From Vaginimicrobium propionicum (lineage in GTDB: Bacteria; Actinomycetota; Actinomycetes; Propionibacteriales; Propionibacteriaceae): a DNA stretch of 64,000 nucleotides. Location of the stretch: NCBI RefSeq assembly GCF_900155645.1, contig NZ_LT706985.1, positions 1,116,001 to 1,180,000 on the forward strand, read 5' to 3'. Both the position numbers and the translations under genes were made by a program. Shown here piece after piece: positions 47,249 through 55,737 of this stretch; position 1 is the first letter of the stretch, and every line of letters begins with the position of its first letter. The notes below the pieces were generated by a model. It searched no databases. It was not told where the DNA came from and saw only the letters and a list, made by a program, of their open reading frames with translations.

Positions 47249-47261
47249 ACACTATTAGGCT
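47249..47261. promoter_or_regulatory. Face-to-face -10 elements of the trhA and uppS promoters
   Basis: TAGTGT on the minus strand (47249-47254) and TAGGCT on the plus strand (47256-47261) are adjacent in a gap of only 28 bp between the chosen starts. The second is exactly 6 nt before the uppS ATG, so the transcript would be leaderless. The two promoters cannot be occupied together. No -35 elements were assigned. Confidence 0.45.
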
Positions 47262-47267
47262 TTGATT

Positions 47268-48122
47268 ATGGGCAATCTGTTTCGCAAGATTTTGGCAGCT
47301 ATCGAGGACATCATCTCGACTGCCGTTTCATGTGCCCCAAATATTCTTGCCGAGCCACTCTACAGATTCTATGAAGGACGGCTACGCAAAGGATTCACCC
47401 GCACTAATCTGCCGCACCACGTTGCCGTCCTAGCAGACGGAAATAGACGTTGGGCTAGGCTAAATGCGCCTAAAGACCCTTACGAGGTGGGCTATCAAGC
47501 TGGCGCCGATAAGCTGGTGGAATTCGTCAAATGGTGCCAAGACGTCCACATCGAAATCGTCACTTTGTGGGTGCTGTCCACCGACAATTTGAAACGCTCA
47601 CTTCACGACGAATTAGAACCGCTGTTAGAAGTGATTGTGGGGCTAGTTGACCGACTTGCCCAAACAAACCAAGTAAAAATTGTTGGTGACCTCAGCCTAT
47701 TGCCCCAAGGTGTTGCTAAACGTTTACGCGAAGCTGAAAATCGCAGCCAAAACAAGTTTCATCGAGGCAAGAATACTGACCTCGTAGTTAATGTTGCGGT
47801 CAGTTACGGGGGGCGCCAAGAATTGCTAAGCGCCGTAAAATCCCTGCTAAAAGAGGAAGCTCAAACAGGAAAAACGCTCAGCGAAGTTGCTGAAACCATC
47901 GACTTAGAACAGATTTCTGAACACCTCTACACCAGCGGCACCCCTGATCCGGACTTAATCATCCGCACTTCTGGCGAACAACGACTATCTGGTTTTTTAA
48001 TGTGGCAGTCAGCCCATTCCGAGTTCTATTTCTGCGAGGCACTGTGGCCAGATTTCAGGAAGGTCGACTTTTATCGCGCACTGCGTTCTTACTCTCAACG
48101 TGAACGCCGCTTCGGAAAGTAG
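47268..48122 (+). CDS. uppS: Isoprenyl transferase (cis-prenyl diphosphate synthase)
   Basis: A 284-aa cis-prenyltransferase of the UppS family. The catalytic Asp is in HHVAVLADGNRRWARLN (about residue 57); VNVAVSYGGRQELL, PDPDLIIRTSGEQRLSGFLMWQSAHSEFYF and LWPDF are typical. An N-terminal extension of about 45 residues and the HlyIII/DUF255/Mca neighbours resemble mycobacterial Rv1086, a short-chain Z-farnesyl diphosphate synthase, so the product may be a short cis-prenyl diphosphate rather than C55. The ATG at 47268 has TAGGCT-N6; a TTG 6 bp upstream is the alternative. Confidence 0.88.
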   Translation: MGNLFRKILAAIEDIISTAVSCAPNILAEPLYRFYEGRLRKGFTRTNLPHHVAVLADGNRRWARLNAPKDPYEVGYQAGADKLVEFVKWCQDVHIEIVTLWVLSTDNLKRSLHDELEPLLEVIVGLVDRLAQTNQVKIVGDLSLLPQGVAKRLREAENRSQNKFHRGKNTDLVVNVAVSYGGRQELLSAVKSLLKEEAQTGKTLSEVAETIDLEQISEHLYTSGTPDPDLIIRTSGEQRLSGFLMWQSAHSEFYFCEALWPDFRKVDFYRALRSYSQRERRFGK

Positions 48123-48159
48123 CTTCGTCTTTAATCGCTGAATCTGGCAGTCTGGACGC

Positions 48160-50196
48160 ATGGCGAAACGATTATTAACTGCCCGTTCCCCTTACCTGCT
48201 AGCCCACGCGGAAAACCCAATCGATTGGTGGCAATGGAGCGAGCAAGCCTTCACCGAAGCTAAAGATCGTAACGTCCCGGTTTACGTCTCGGTTGGATAT
48301 TTATCCTGCCACTGGTGCCATGTCATGAATGCGGAAACTTTTTCTGACCCGAAAATTGCGGCTTTGCTAAATGAAAACTTTGTCGCGATAAAGGTTGACC
48401 GTGAGGAACGTCCTGATGTGGACACCGCACTAATGCGCGCCACCCAAGCTCTGAACGGCCAAGGTGGATGGCCAAATAGCGTCTTCTTAACCCCCGAAGG
48501 TAAACCGTTTTTTGCCGGCACCTATTTCCCGCCAACCCCAACAGATAATCAACCTAGTTTCACTCAAGTACTGCAAGCCGTTCGTCAGGCTTGGGCGTTG
48601 CGCGAACCAGAAGCGATCGAAACTGCCGATACGTTGACGAAATACCTAGCCGAGCTGCAAACCCCAACAGAAGTAGCAACCGAGCTGGAACCAGTTTCAC
48701 TGGTCAACCAAGTATTGGAAGATTTCGACAAAGTACATGCTGGCTTCGGGACGGCACCAAAGTTCCCGAATGCTCCCCTGCTGGACGCATTGCTGGTGCG
48801 CACCGACAAAATCGCTAACGATGTGGCATTAATCACCCTGGAGTTTATGGCCAGAGGCGGCATTTATGATCAAATTGGTGGCGGTTTTCACCGTTACGCC
48901 GTCGACACTGGTTGGCAAGTACCCCACTTTGAGAAAATGCTGGACGATAACGCCTTACTCTTAGGCACCTTGATCAGGGGTTGGCGTCGAGCACTGCCAG
49001 GTGGCCAAGAAGAGCAACGCGAGTTGTTGGAGCGAGTAATTCGTCAAAGCGTGGGGTGGTTGCTTCGAGAAATGCGTGTGGACGGCGGAGCTTTTGCCGC
49101 CAGCCAAGACGCCGACGCCTCCTACTATTTGTGGAATGCCAAAATGTTCGACGAAGTTTTGTCGGGCAATTCGTTATTTGCTCAAGGAGTATTTCACGTC
49201 ACAGCTAACGGAAATTTGTCTGCGGCTACCGACTTAGCTGCTCGTTTTCCGGGCATGTCAACCCTGCAGTTTCATTCCAACCCGCATCCAGACAGGTTGC
49301 GTCGTGTTTGCCAGGCTTTGCTTGAAGCCAGAATGGAGCGTGGCCTACCAGCAAGAGACGATAAAGTAATTGCTGCCTGGAATGGTTGGTTGATAGATTC
49401 TTTGGCTCAAGCGGCCGTGATGTTGAATATGCCGGAATGGCTGAGTGCTGCCAATGAGAGTGCAAAATACCTTTGGGAACATCACTGGCATGAAAATGCC
49501 CTAGCCAGGACAAGTTTGAATGGCGAAATTGGGGCGAGGGGCGTCCTCAGCGACTATGCTGCCTGCGCTTTAGGTTTCGCTCGACTATCGGCCATATTGG
49601 GTGAGCCAGCCTGGCTAGAAAGAGCTGAGCTGCTACTCGATAGTGCCCACAATCAATTTGCAGCACCTGATGGCGGCTATTTTGACGCCAGACAGGATTC
49701 ACTACTGTTCGAGCGGGCTAGATCACTTAGCGATAACGCGGCCCCATCAGCCTCATCGACGATGCTGGCAGCACTTCGGTTAACCTCAGCCCTGAGTGGA
49801 CGCGCTGACCTTGCAGATCGTGCTGACCATTGTGCTCAAACTCTGCACGAAACTCTTTGCCAGGCTCCACGTTTTGCTGGTTGGGCATTGGCGGACGCTT
49901 TAGAACAGCTGGAATTAAAAGACGGTCGTGGACCTGCCCAATTGGTGATTGTCGACGATCAGGCAGACCCGTTCTCGATGTTTAGCCAGGCCGCCGCTAG
50001 GGTGGCGACTGCCGGCTCCGCCATCGTTATCGGCAAACCTAATACGTCTGGCTTTGGTGGACTATTTGATTCACGCACAGCCATAGATCATCAACCCACC
50101 GGATATTTGTGCCGCAATCGTTCTTGTCTGCCACCAATCACACAATGGGCTGATCTTCGTAGCGCATTTTGGGGCTCACCAGACGAAACAGCCTAG
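48160..50196 (+). CDS. DUF255 thioredoxin-domain protein (YyaL/SSP411-like)
   Basis: A 678-aa protein with an N-terminal thioredoxin-like domain (MAKRLLTARSPYLLAHAENP, then CHWC at residues 50-53) and a large (alpha/alpha) six-barrel domain resembling N-acylglucosamine epimerase/glycosidase folds (MARGGIYDQIGGGFHRYAVD, WQVPHFEKMLDDNALLL, ASQDADA, DDKVIAAWNGWLIDSLA). The biochemical role is unknown. It is next to mca as in mycobacteria (Rv1084/Rv1082), which hints at thiol metabolism. CAGTCT-N6 precedes the ATG. The stop shares CTAG with the convergent mca stop. Confidence 0.87.
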   Translation: MAKRLLTARSPYLLAHAENPIDWWQWSEQAFTEAKDRNVPVYVSVGYLSCHWCHVMNAETFSDPKIAALLNENFVAIKVDREERPDVDTALMRATQALNGQGGWPNSVFLTPEGKPFFAGTYFPPTPTDNQPSFTQVLQAVRQAWALREPEAIETADTLTKYLAELQTPTEVATELEPVSLVNQVLEDFDKVHAGFGTAPKFPNAPLLDALLVRTDKIANDVALITLEFMARGGIYDQIGGGFHRYAVDTGWQVPHFEKMLDDNALLLGTLIRGWRRALPGGQEEQRELLERVIRQSVGWLLREMRVDGGAFAASQDADASYYLWNAKMFDEVLSGNSLFAQGVFHVTANGNLSAATDLAARFPGMSTLQFHSNPHPDRLRRVCQALLEARMERGLPARDDKVIAAWNGWLIDSLAQAAVMLNMPEWLSAANESAKYLWEHHWHENALARTSLNGEIGARGVLSDYAACALGFARLSAILGEPAWLERAELLLDSAHNQFAAPDGGYFDARQDSLLFERARSLSDNAAPSASSTMLAALRLTSALSGRADLADRADHCAQTLHETLCQAPRFAGWALADALEQLELKDGRGPAQLVIVDDQADPFSMFSQAAARVATAGSAIVIGKPNTSGFGGLFDSRTAIDHQPTGYLCRNRSCLPPITQWADLRSAFWGSPDETA

Positions 50197-51137
50197 ATAA
50201 TCCAGAAATCACTGAAGTCTTGCGGTACACAGCGATCGTCTCGAAGCCCCGCAAAGAGGTCATTTTCTGGTATTCGAGTTGGAACTCTGGAGTAAACGAG
50301 TTGCCAATCTTCGGTTGGCCAGGCCCTTTTCTCGATTTCCCGAGGCACCGCGAACCATCCACCATGCGGGTCAACTTGTGTTTCGTGAGCGAGTAAGGCT
50401 TTATCGCGCACCGAGAAAAAATCCGCACATTCAACTTTGGTGGTGATCCGGTGCTCGTAGTTAACGTCCGCCCAATGAGCTAGCCGCTCGGCATAAGGAG
50501 AGTCCAAACCCTCAGCTAACATCGCTTGGTTCATGGCAGCGTATTTCGCGCGGTGAAAGCCGAATTGATAGTAGACCTTTTGAATCAACCACGGTTCACC
50601 TAATTCTGGGCTGACGTGAGAGTCAGCAGCTTGCCTAATGGCCTCCATCGTCACCCGATGGCACTGCACATGGTCTGGATGCGGGTAACCACCGTTTTCG
50701 TCATAAGTAGTTATGACATGCGGCTTGAAATCGCGAATAACCTTAACTAGTGGCTTGGCTGCGACCCTGGCCGGTAGGGTTGCAAAACTACCTTCGGGTA
50801 ATGGGGGCAGCGGGTCACCTTCGGGCAAACCAGAATCCTCGAAACCTAGATCAGCGTGTTCGACGCCTAAAATTTTGCGAGCATTATCCATTTCCTCACT
50901 TCGCACCTTGGTGATGTTTTCCCACACCTCTGGACGATCCATCGCTGGATTCAGTACCGAGCCGCGTTCACCACGAGTACAGGTTGCCACCATAACTTGC
51001 ACTCCTTGGGACACGTATTTTGCGGTGGTGGCAGCACCCTTCGAGGATTCATCGTCCGGATGGGCATGAACATGCAGCAGCCTAAGCACAGAACCATCAA
51101 CAGCCCTGTTACAAGGCACATCGCAACATTTAGACAT
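50193..51137 (-). CDS. mca: Mycothiol S-conjugate amidase
   Basis: A zinc amidase that cleaves mycothiol S-conjugates to mercapturic acids and GlcN-inositol, detoxifying electrophiles. The zinc motif HAHPDDESSKGAA (about residues 24-36) and YPHPDHVQCHRV identify the LmbE/MshB/Mca fold; the length (314 aa) and KVYYQFGFHRAKYAAMNQAM favour Mca over MshB. The ATG at 51137 has CATTAT-N6 upstream but gives an odd Cys-rich N-terminus (MSKCCDVPCNRAVDG); a GTG at 51089 (VLRLLHVHAHPDD) matches family starts and is a real alternative. Its presence implies the cell makes mycothiol. Divergent from greA. Confidence 0.9.
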   Translation of the reverse strand: MSKCCDVPCNRAVDGSVLRLLHVHAHPDDESSKGAATTAKYVSQGVQVMVATCTRGERGSVLNPAMDRPEVWENITKVRSEEMDNARKILGVEHADLGFEDSGLPEGDPLPPLPEGSFATLPARVAAKPLVKVIRDFKPHVITTYDENGGYPHPDHVQCHRVTMEAIRQAADSHVSPELGEPWLIQKVYYQFGFHRAKYAAMNQAMLAEGLDSPYAERLAHWADVNYEHRITTKVECADFFSVRDKALLAHETQVDPHGGWFAVPREIEKRAWPTEDWQLVYSRVPTRIPENDLFAGLRDDRCVPQDFSDFWII

Positions 51138-51201
51138 ATTTCTATAATGCCCCACCGGCCAACAGGTAAATTCCAATTGCCCCGCCAGCTAGACTAGAAG
51201 A

Positions 51202-51705
51202 ATGTCCGATTCTGTGATTTGGCTTACCCAAGATGCATATGACAAGTTGGCGGAAGAACTGAACTACCTCAAAGAGGTAGGACGCCCAACAGTCAGCGCG
51301 AAGATTGCTGCTGCCCGCGAGGAAGGTGACTTATCAGAAAATGGGGGTTACCACGCTGCCCGCGAAGAGCAAGGCCAACAGGAGGGGCGTATCGCCCAGC
51401 TTGAACACATATTGGATTTGGCTCAGGTTGGCGAGGCTCCGACAAACCCTGACGAGGCTGCTGTCGGCACACTAGTTACAGTTGCCTACTTCGGCGACGA
51501 AGATGATACCGACATTTTCTTGCTTGGCAGCCGTGAAATGCTCGGCTTAGATGAGGATATTGACACTCAGGTGTTTAGTCCGCAGTCCCCGCTCGGTGAG
51601 GCTGTCGTCGGCCACCGCAAAGGTGACGAGGTATCTTACGTTGCCCCCAGCGGCAAACAGATTTCAGTCACCATCGTAAAGGTTGAGCCATTCACCGATA
51701 GCTAA
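51202..51705 (+). CDS. greA: Transcription elongation factor GreA
   Basis: A 167-aa factor that reactivates backtracked RNA polymerase by stimulating transcript cleavage. The N-terminal coiled coil carries the catalytic acidic tip REEGDLSENGGYHAAREEQ (Asp and Glu); the C-terminal FKBP-like domain includes SPLGEAVVGHRKGDEVSYVAPSG. TAGACT-N6 before the ATG suggests a leaderless transcript. Confidence 0.95.
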   Translation: MSDSVIWLTQDAYDKLAEELNYLKEVGRPTVSAKIAAAREEGDLSENGGYHAAREEQGQQEGRIAQLEHILDLAQVGEAPTNPDEAAVGTLVTVAYFGDEDDTDIFLLGSREMLGLDEDIDTQVFSPQSPLGEAVVGHRKGDEVSYVAPSGKQISVTIVKVEPFTDS

Positions 51706-51707
51706 AC

Positions 51708-52649
51708 CTAATCCGCTTTTATTGCCGCCCGCCCCATGATGACTTGCACGTCTAGGCGGGCGGTACCATTACCAGCCACATATTCATCTAGAGCTAGATT
51801 ATTTTGGCCAGGCCAGATGATTCGTCCGAGCTGGCTTTCAGCGTGGACAGCGACGTCCGCGTCAGGGCTTAGATGGATGTCTAAATTCCCGGACTCGACG
51901 CTCAACCTAGATTTGCCAACCTTGAATGATCCCTCAACTTTAACCGAACAAGCTTGGATTAAGGCTTCTGATACTTGTTGCACCCCATAAAGTTGGGCGG
52001 AAGCTACAGATATCCGCACTCTGCCAAGATTCTTCACACCTTCAGTGATTAACCGGCCACCAGTTATTTCAGCGTCTAGCACAAGGTCCGGGTTGATACG
52101 GATAATTAATTCCTTACCGCCAAGAGAAAACTCGTCAAATTTCAATGCGCGTATCGAGAAAACGTCTAGTTTCGGCTTAAAATCACCCTCCGAGATGATC
52201 TCCAAAACCTCACCGTTGGAATGTAATTTGTGCGGACCTGAGGCCACAACAGTAGCTACTTTAGGATCAGCGATTACGCGTACTCGACGTGCGAGGCTGC
52301 GAAGTACGACTCTTAGTGGGGCAGCTGTAAACTGGGCGCGCTTTGGGGTCTGCACAGGCAGCTGGTCGTCGCATGCAGACATACTATTTGGTGATTGGAC
52401 GAAAGAACGGAAAGTTTGGTTAGCCAGCGACCCAAGTTGAGCCGCGATAGTGCCTAGCTGGTTAACGATTGATACTGGTTGATCATCGTCTGCTACCTGT
52501 TCGCTAGATTCTTGGTGAGCGATTTCGTTATAGAAATGCTCTGGCCAGCGCGGCGTGGTTAGCTTTTCGCTGGCTTGCTCGGGGGTAAGCGTCCCATTAG
52601 CGACCGCACGCAATATCTCGGTTATCTCTGCACTATTTGGCATGTCCAT
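51708..52649 (-). CDS. DUF4097-type beta-strand repeat protein
   Basis: A 313-aa cytoplasmic-looking protein without signal or membrane segment. The N-terminal MPNSAEITEILRAVANGTLTP with PEQASEKL resembles the short SHOCT-like helix pair often found in such proteins. From about residue 120 it consists of repeated short beta strands (GPHKLHSNGEVLEII, LNVDLHLSPDADVAVHAES-like stretches), the right-handed pattern of DUF4097 proteins, which often accompany PspC or anti-sigma systems. The ATG at 52649 has TAGAGT-N7. The function is unknown. Confidence 0.68.
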   Translation of the reverse strand: MDMPNSAEITEILRAVANGTLTPEQASEKLTTPRWPEHFYNEIAHQESSEQVADDDQPVSIVNQLGTIAAQLGSLANQTFRSFVQSPNSMSACDDQLPVQTPKRAQFTAAPLRVVLRSLARRVRVIADPKVATVVASGPHKLHSNGEVLEIISEGDFKPKLDVFSIRALKFDEFSLGGKELIIRINPDLVLDAEITGGRLITEGVKNLGRVRISVASAQLYGVQQVSEALIQACSVKVEGSFKVGKSRLSVESGNLDIHLSPDADVAVHAESQLGRIIWPGQNNLALDEYVAGNGTARLDVQVIMGRAAIKAD

Positions 52650-52722
52650 GGTTAGAACTCTACTTGCCTGGTTGTTACAACCCATGGCACAGCCGGGCTA
52701 TCAGGAGATAATCGGGGTTAAA

Positions 52723-53814
52723 TCAGGCTGATGCGGACTCGGCTGGCGCTTGCGAAGTCGCCCGTCTGACTACGCCGGAAGCAAAAGCGACTATCGGAAT
52801 CGCGAATAATGCCCCCGGGATACCAGCCAAAATTGAGCCAACAGCGATACCCAGTAACACCAGCAACGGATGAATATCTGCCGCCTTACCCAAAATCATT
52901 GGCTGTAGCACATGGGCTTCAATAGACATGACAGCCACGAACACCACTAACATGATGATGGCTTTTATCGGGCCAAGGGTGACCAACACTACTACGGTGG
53001 CAACTGTGCCAGCCACAAAGGCACCAACTAACGGTACGAAAGAGCAGATGAATGTCAACACCAATATGGCCAACCACATATTCGAGCCGATAGCGAGGGC
53101 GCCGATACCCGCACCCACCCCATCTATACCCGCGACGATAACTGCTGCCCGCATATAGACGACTAGCGAAAACCATCCTTCACGCACGGCTGGCACGACG
53201 TTAGCTTGGGCATAGCCAGGCAATTTGTGTGCTGCGTGGTTCATTATGCGTCGACCGTCTTTCATGAAGAAGAAAGTCGCGAATAGGCAGGTTGCCGTCC
53301 CAGCGAAAAAATTTCCCACCTTAGAGCCAGCCGAGGCAACTGCAGTAGCGATAGCTTCTTTGGAATTATTGGCAACCTGAATTGCTTGATCAATCCAACC
53401 GTCTAATTGACTTTGAGTGATGTGAAGTGGCCCTTCACCTAACCATTTCAACAAGCCAGTAATACCTTCGGTGGCTTTTGACACCAACATCGACCACTGA
53501 GTAGCTATTTGAGCCCCGACTAAGGAAATTAGGCCAATGAATATCAGCATCACTGCCAGCATAGGAGTTAGCGCACACAACCATTTAGGCCATTTAAGAC
53601 TAATCAACCAACGTTGAATAGGCGCCAACGCGGCGGTAAACATTATCGCCACCATGATTGGGACAACGACCAAACTAAGTTTTGCACCTAGCCACCACAA
53701 AACAACTACAGCCGCAGCAACCGCCACGATCCGCCAAGACCATGCTGCTGTAATTTGTAGGGCTTGAGGCACATAGTGCTGGCGCGCAGCCTCATCAACG
53801 TCATTTCGCTTCAT
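52723..53814 (-). CDS. AI-2E family transporter
   Basis: A 363-aa membrane protein with about eight transmembrane segments in the AI-2E exporter/TqsA (PF01594) pattern: an N-terminal pair, a central cytoplasmic/extracellular stretch, and the conserved LPGYAQANVVPAVREGWFSL, FIPLVGAFVAGTVATV-like and VLQPMILGKAADIHPLLVLLG segments. The actual substrate is not deducible; many members are Na+(Li+)/H+ antiporters. The ribosome binding site is GAAGGGCGAAG. Divergent from the MFS gene. Confidence 0.83.
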   Translation of the reverse strand: MKRNDVDEAARQHYVPQALQITAAWSWRIVAVAAAVVVLWWLGAKLSLVVVPIMVAIMFTAALAPIQRWLISLKWPKWLCALTPMLAVMLIFIGLISLVGAQIATQWSMLVSKATEGITGLLKWLGEGPLHITQSQLDGWIDQAIQVANNSKEAIATAVASAGSKVGNFFAGTATCLFATFFFMKDGRRIMNHAAHKLPGYAQANVVPAVREGWFSLVVYMRAAVIVAGIDGVGAGIGALAIGSNMWLAILVLTFICSFVPLVGAFVAGTVATVVVLVTLGPIKAIIMLVVFVAVMSIEAHVLQPMILGKAADIHPLLVLLGIAVGSILAGIPGALFAIPIVAFASGVVRRATSQAPAESASA

Positions 53815-53860
53815 CTTCGCCCTTCATACCATTTTTCTAAAGAGACTACCCTTTGGAGTT

Positions 53861-55018
53861 GTGCCACAAAAAACTGTTCTCCCCCGAGATGCTTGGGTCT
53901 TGACGTTAATAGCGTTCCTGGTGGCATTGGGCTTTGGTGTAGTGGTGCCGGTTTTACCAGTTTTTGCTCGCGAATTCGGCGCTACTAATACCCAAGTTGG
54001 GTTGGTGGTTTCTACTTTTGCGGTGTTAAAGCTAGCTACTGGACCATTTTGCGGGCCGATAAATGCTCGTTTCGGGGAGCGACGGGTACTAGCTACTGGC
54101 ATGTTCATAGTTGCCGCTTCTAGTCTGGGATGCGGCCTCGCCCAGTCATATTTACAAATGTTGTTATTGCGTGGTGCTGGAGGGTTCGGTTCAGCACTGT
54201 TCAGTACTGCCGCAATGAGCCAACTTCTGGCAGCCACCAAGGTCAGTAACCGTGGACGCGCCACCGGGCTGTACCAGGGTGGCTATTTGATTGGCAATAT
54301 GACCGGGCCTGCTCTGGGCGCAGTTTTCACCGCCATCTCTATCCGCGCACCATTCTTCTTCTACACTTTGACCCTAGTTATCGGCGGGATAGCGGGAATG
54401 ATCTTGCTGCGGACCGGATCCACTTTCGATTCTGGGGCTGACAAACGTACTGGAATTGGCGAAGTCTGGCGAGATCGACGATATGTGCTGGCGTGTTTAG
54501 CTAATTTCTCTGTCGGTTGGCAGGGATTCGGAGTGCGCTCAACATTGATTCCGATCCTGATCGTAGAAACAATGGGTAAACCAACCACTTGGACAGGGAT
54601 CATTTTGGCAATCGCCGCTGGCGTCCAAATTTGTGTAATCCCACCCGTTGGCCGTGCCGTTGATACTGCGGGACGCAAACCTGTTTTAGTAGCCGGTTTG
54701 GTCATATGCGCTGCAACTAGTGCAGTCTTCGCTCTAGCGCCCAATGTGTTTTGGTTGACACTAATGCTTAGCGGATTCGCTATTGGTTCGGCGATGCTCG
54801 GGACAGCGCCGGCGGCAATGGTGGGCGACATTGCCCCGAAAGGCACACCGGTAGCTGTTTTCCAGATGTGCGCCGACCTAGGCAATATTTTCGGACCACT
54901 AGTAGCCGGGGCAATTGTTGACATGTGGTCAATGTCGCTGGCTTTCCAAACTGGCGCCGCATTGATGGCCTTGGTGGCATTACTGAGCGTCACAGTTAAA
55001 ATCAAACCTGCCCCTTAA
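53861..55018 (+). CDS. MFS transporter
   Basis: A 385-aa major-facilitator protein with 12 predicted transmembrane segments and the loop 2-3 motif [35 protein letters not shown] and [19 protein letters not shown] match drug:H+ antiporter-1 type exporters. The substrate is unknown. A GTG start with TTTGGAGTT ribosome binding site. ung starts 14 bp after its stop, so it may be co-transcribed with ung and the helicase gene. Confidence 0.83.
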   Translation: MPQKTVLPRDAWVLTLIAFLVALGFGVVVPVLPVFAREFGATNTQVGLVVSTFAVLKLATGPFCGPINARFGERRVLATGMFIVAASSLGCGLAQSYLQMLLLRGAGGFGSALFSTAAMSQLLAATKVSNRGRATGLYQGGYLIGNMTGPALGAVFTAISIRAPFFFYTLTLVIGGIAGMILLRTGSTFDSGADKRTGIGEVWRDRRYVLACLANFSVGWQGFGVRSTLIPILIVETMGKPTTWTGIILAIAAGVQICVIPPVGRAVDTAGRKPVLVAGLVICAATSAVFALAPNVFWLTLMLSGFAIGSAMLGTAPAAMVGDIAPKGTPVAVFQMCADLGNIFGPLVAGAIVDMWSMSLAFQTGAALMALVALLSVTVKIKPAP

Positions 55019-55032
55019 AGACGAGGACGATA

Positions 55033-55716
55033 ATGACGCCTAAACCAATAACGGAATTACTAGCCGATGACTGGGCTGAAGCATTAGCGCCGGTGGAGCC
55101 GCAAATCCACGCTATGGGCGATTTTTTGCGCGCTGAGATCGCTGCCGGGCGTGGTTATCTGCCTGAAGGTAAGAATGTTTTGCGCGCTTTCACGAGACCG
55201 TTAGCTGATGTGCGGGTATTGATTGTTGGTCAAGACCCGTACCCGACGCCTGGCCACGCCATCGGGTTGTCTTTCGCAGTTGATCGCAACGTGCGTCCGC
55301 TGCCAAGAAGCCTAGTAAATATCTATCAAGAGCTTTCCTCAGATCTTGGCATTCCGCCCGCCAGCCACGGGGATTTAACCGGCTGGTTCAACCAAGGCGT
55401 GTTATTACTAAACAGGTGTCTGACGGTACGCCCAGGTAAACCTGCCTCCCATCGTGGACGCGGTTGGGAGCCAGTAACAGCTTGCGCCATTAAAGCTTTG
55501 ACTAGGCGTGGCGGACCGTTGGTTGCGATTTTATGGGGTCGGGACGCGCAAACCTTAACCGACCAACTGACTGAAGCCAACATTCCTATCATCGCTTCAC
55601 CCCATCCATCCCCCTTGTCTGCAAGATACGGCTTCTTCGGTTCACGTCCATTTAGTCGAGCCAACCAAGCACTTGTAGATCAAGGCGCTCAACCAATTAA
55701 TTGGGATTTGAACTAG
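55033..55716 (+). CDS. ung: Uracil-DNA glycosylase
   Basis: A 227-aa family 1-like UDG that excises uracil from DNA. The water-activating motif [20 protein letters not shown] and the His motif [20 protein letters not shown] are complete; Pro replaces the usual His after GQDPY, as commonly found in actinobacteria. The ribosome binding site is GAGGACGATA. Located between the MFS gene and the DEAH helicase on one strand. Confidence 0.94.
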   Translation: MTPKPITELLADDWAEALAPVEPQIHAMGDFLRAEIAAGRGYLPEGKNVLRAFTRPLADVRVLIVGQDPYPTPGHAIGLSFAVDRNVRPLPRSLVNIYQELSSDLGIPPASHGDLTGWFNQGVLLLNRCLTVRPGKPASHRGRGWEPVTACAIKALTRRGGPLVAILWGRDAQTLTDQLTEANIPIIASPHPSPLSARYGFFGSRPFSRANQALVDQGAQPINWDLN

Positions 55717-55737
55717 ACCACGCGAGATGGTGATCTG

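Noticed and set aside
54361-55005. 214-codon open frame opposite the MFS transporter
   Set aside because: The sense strand encodes a complete 12-TM transporter; this is its complement.
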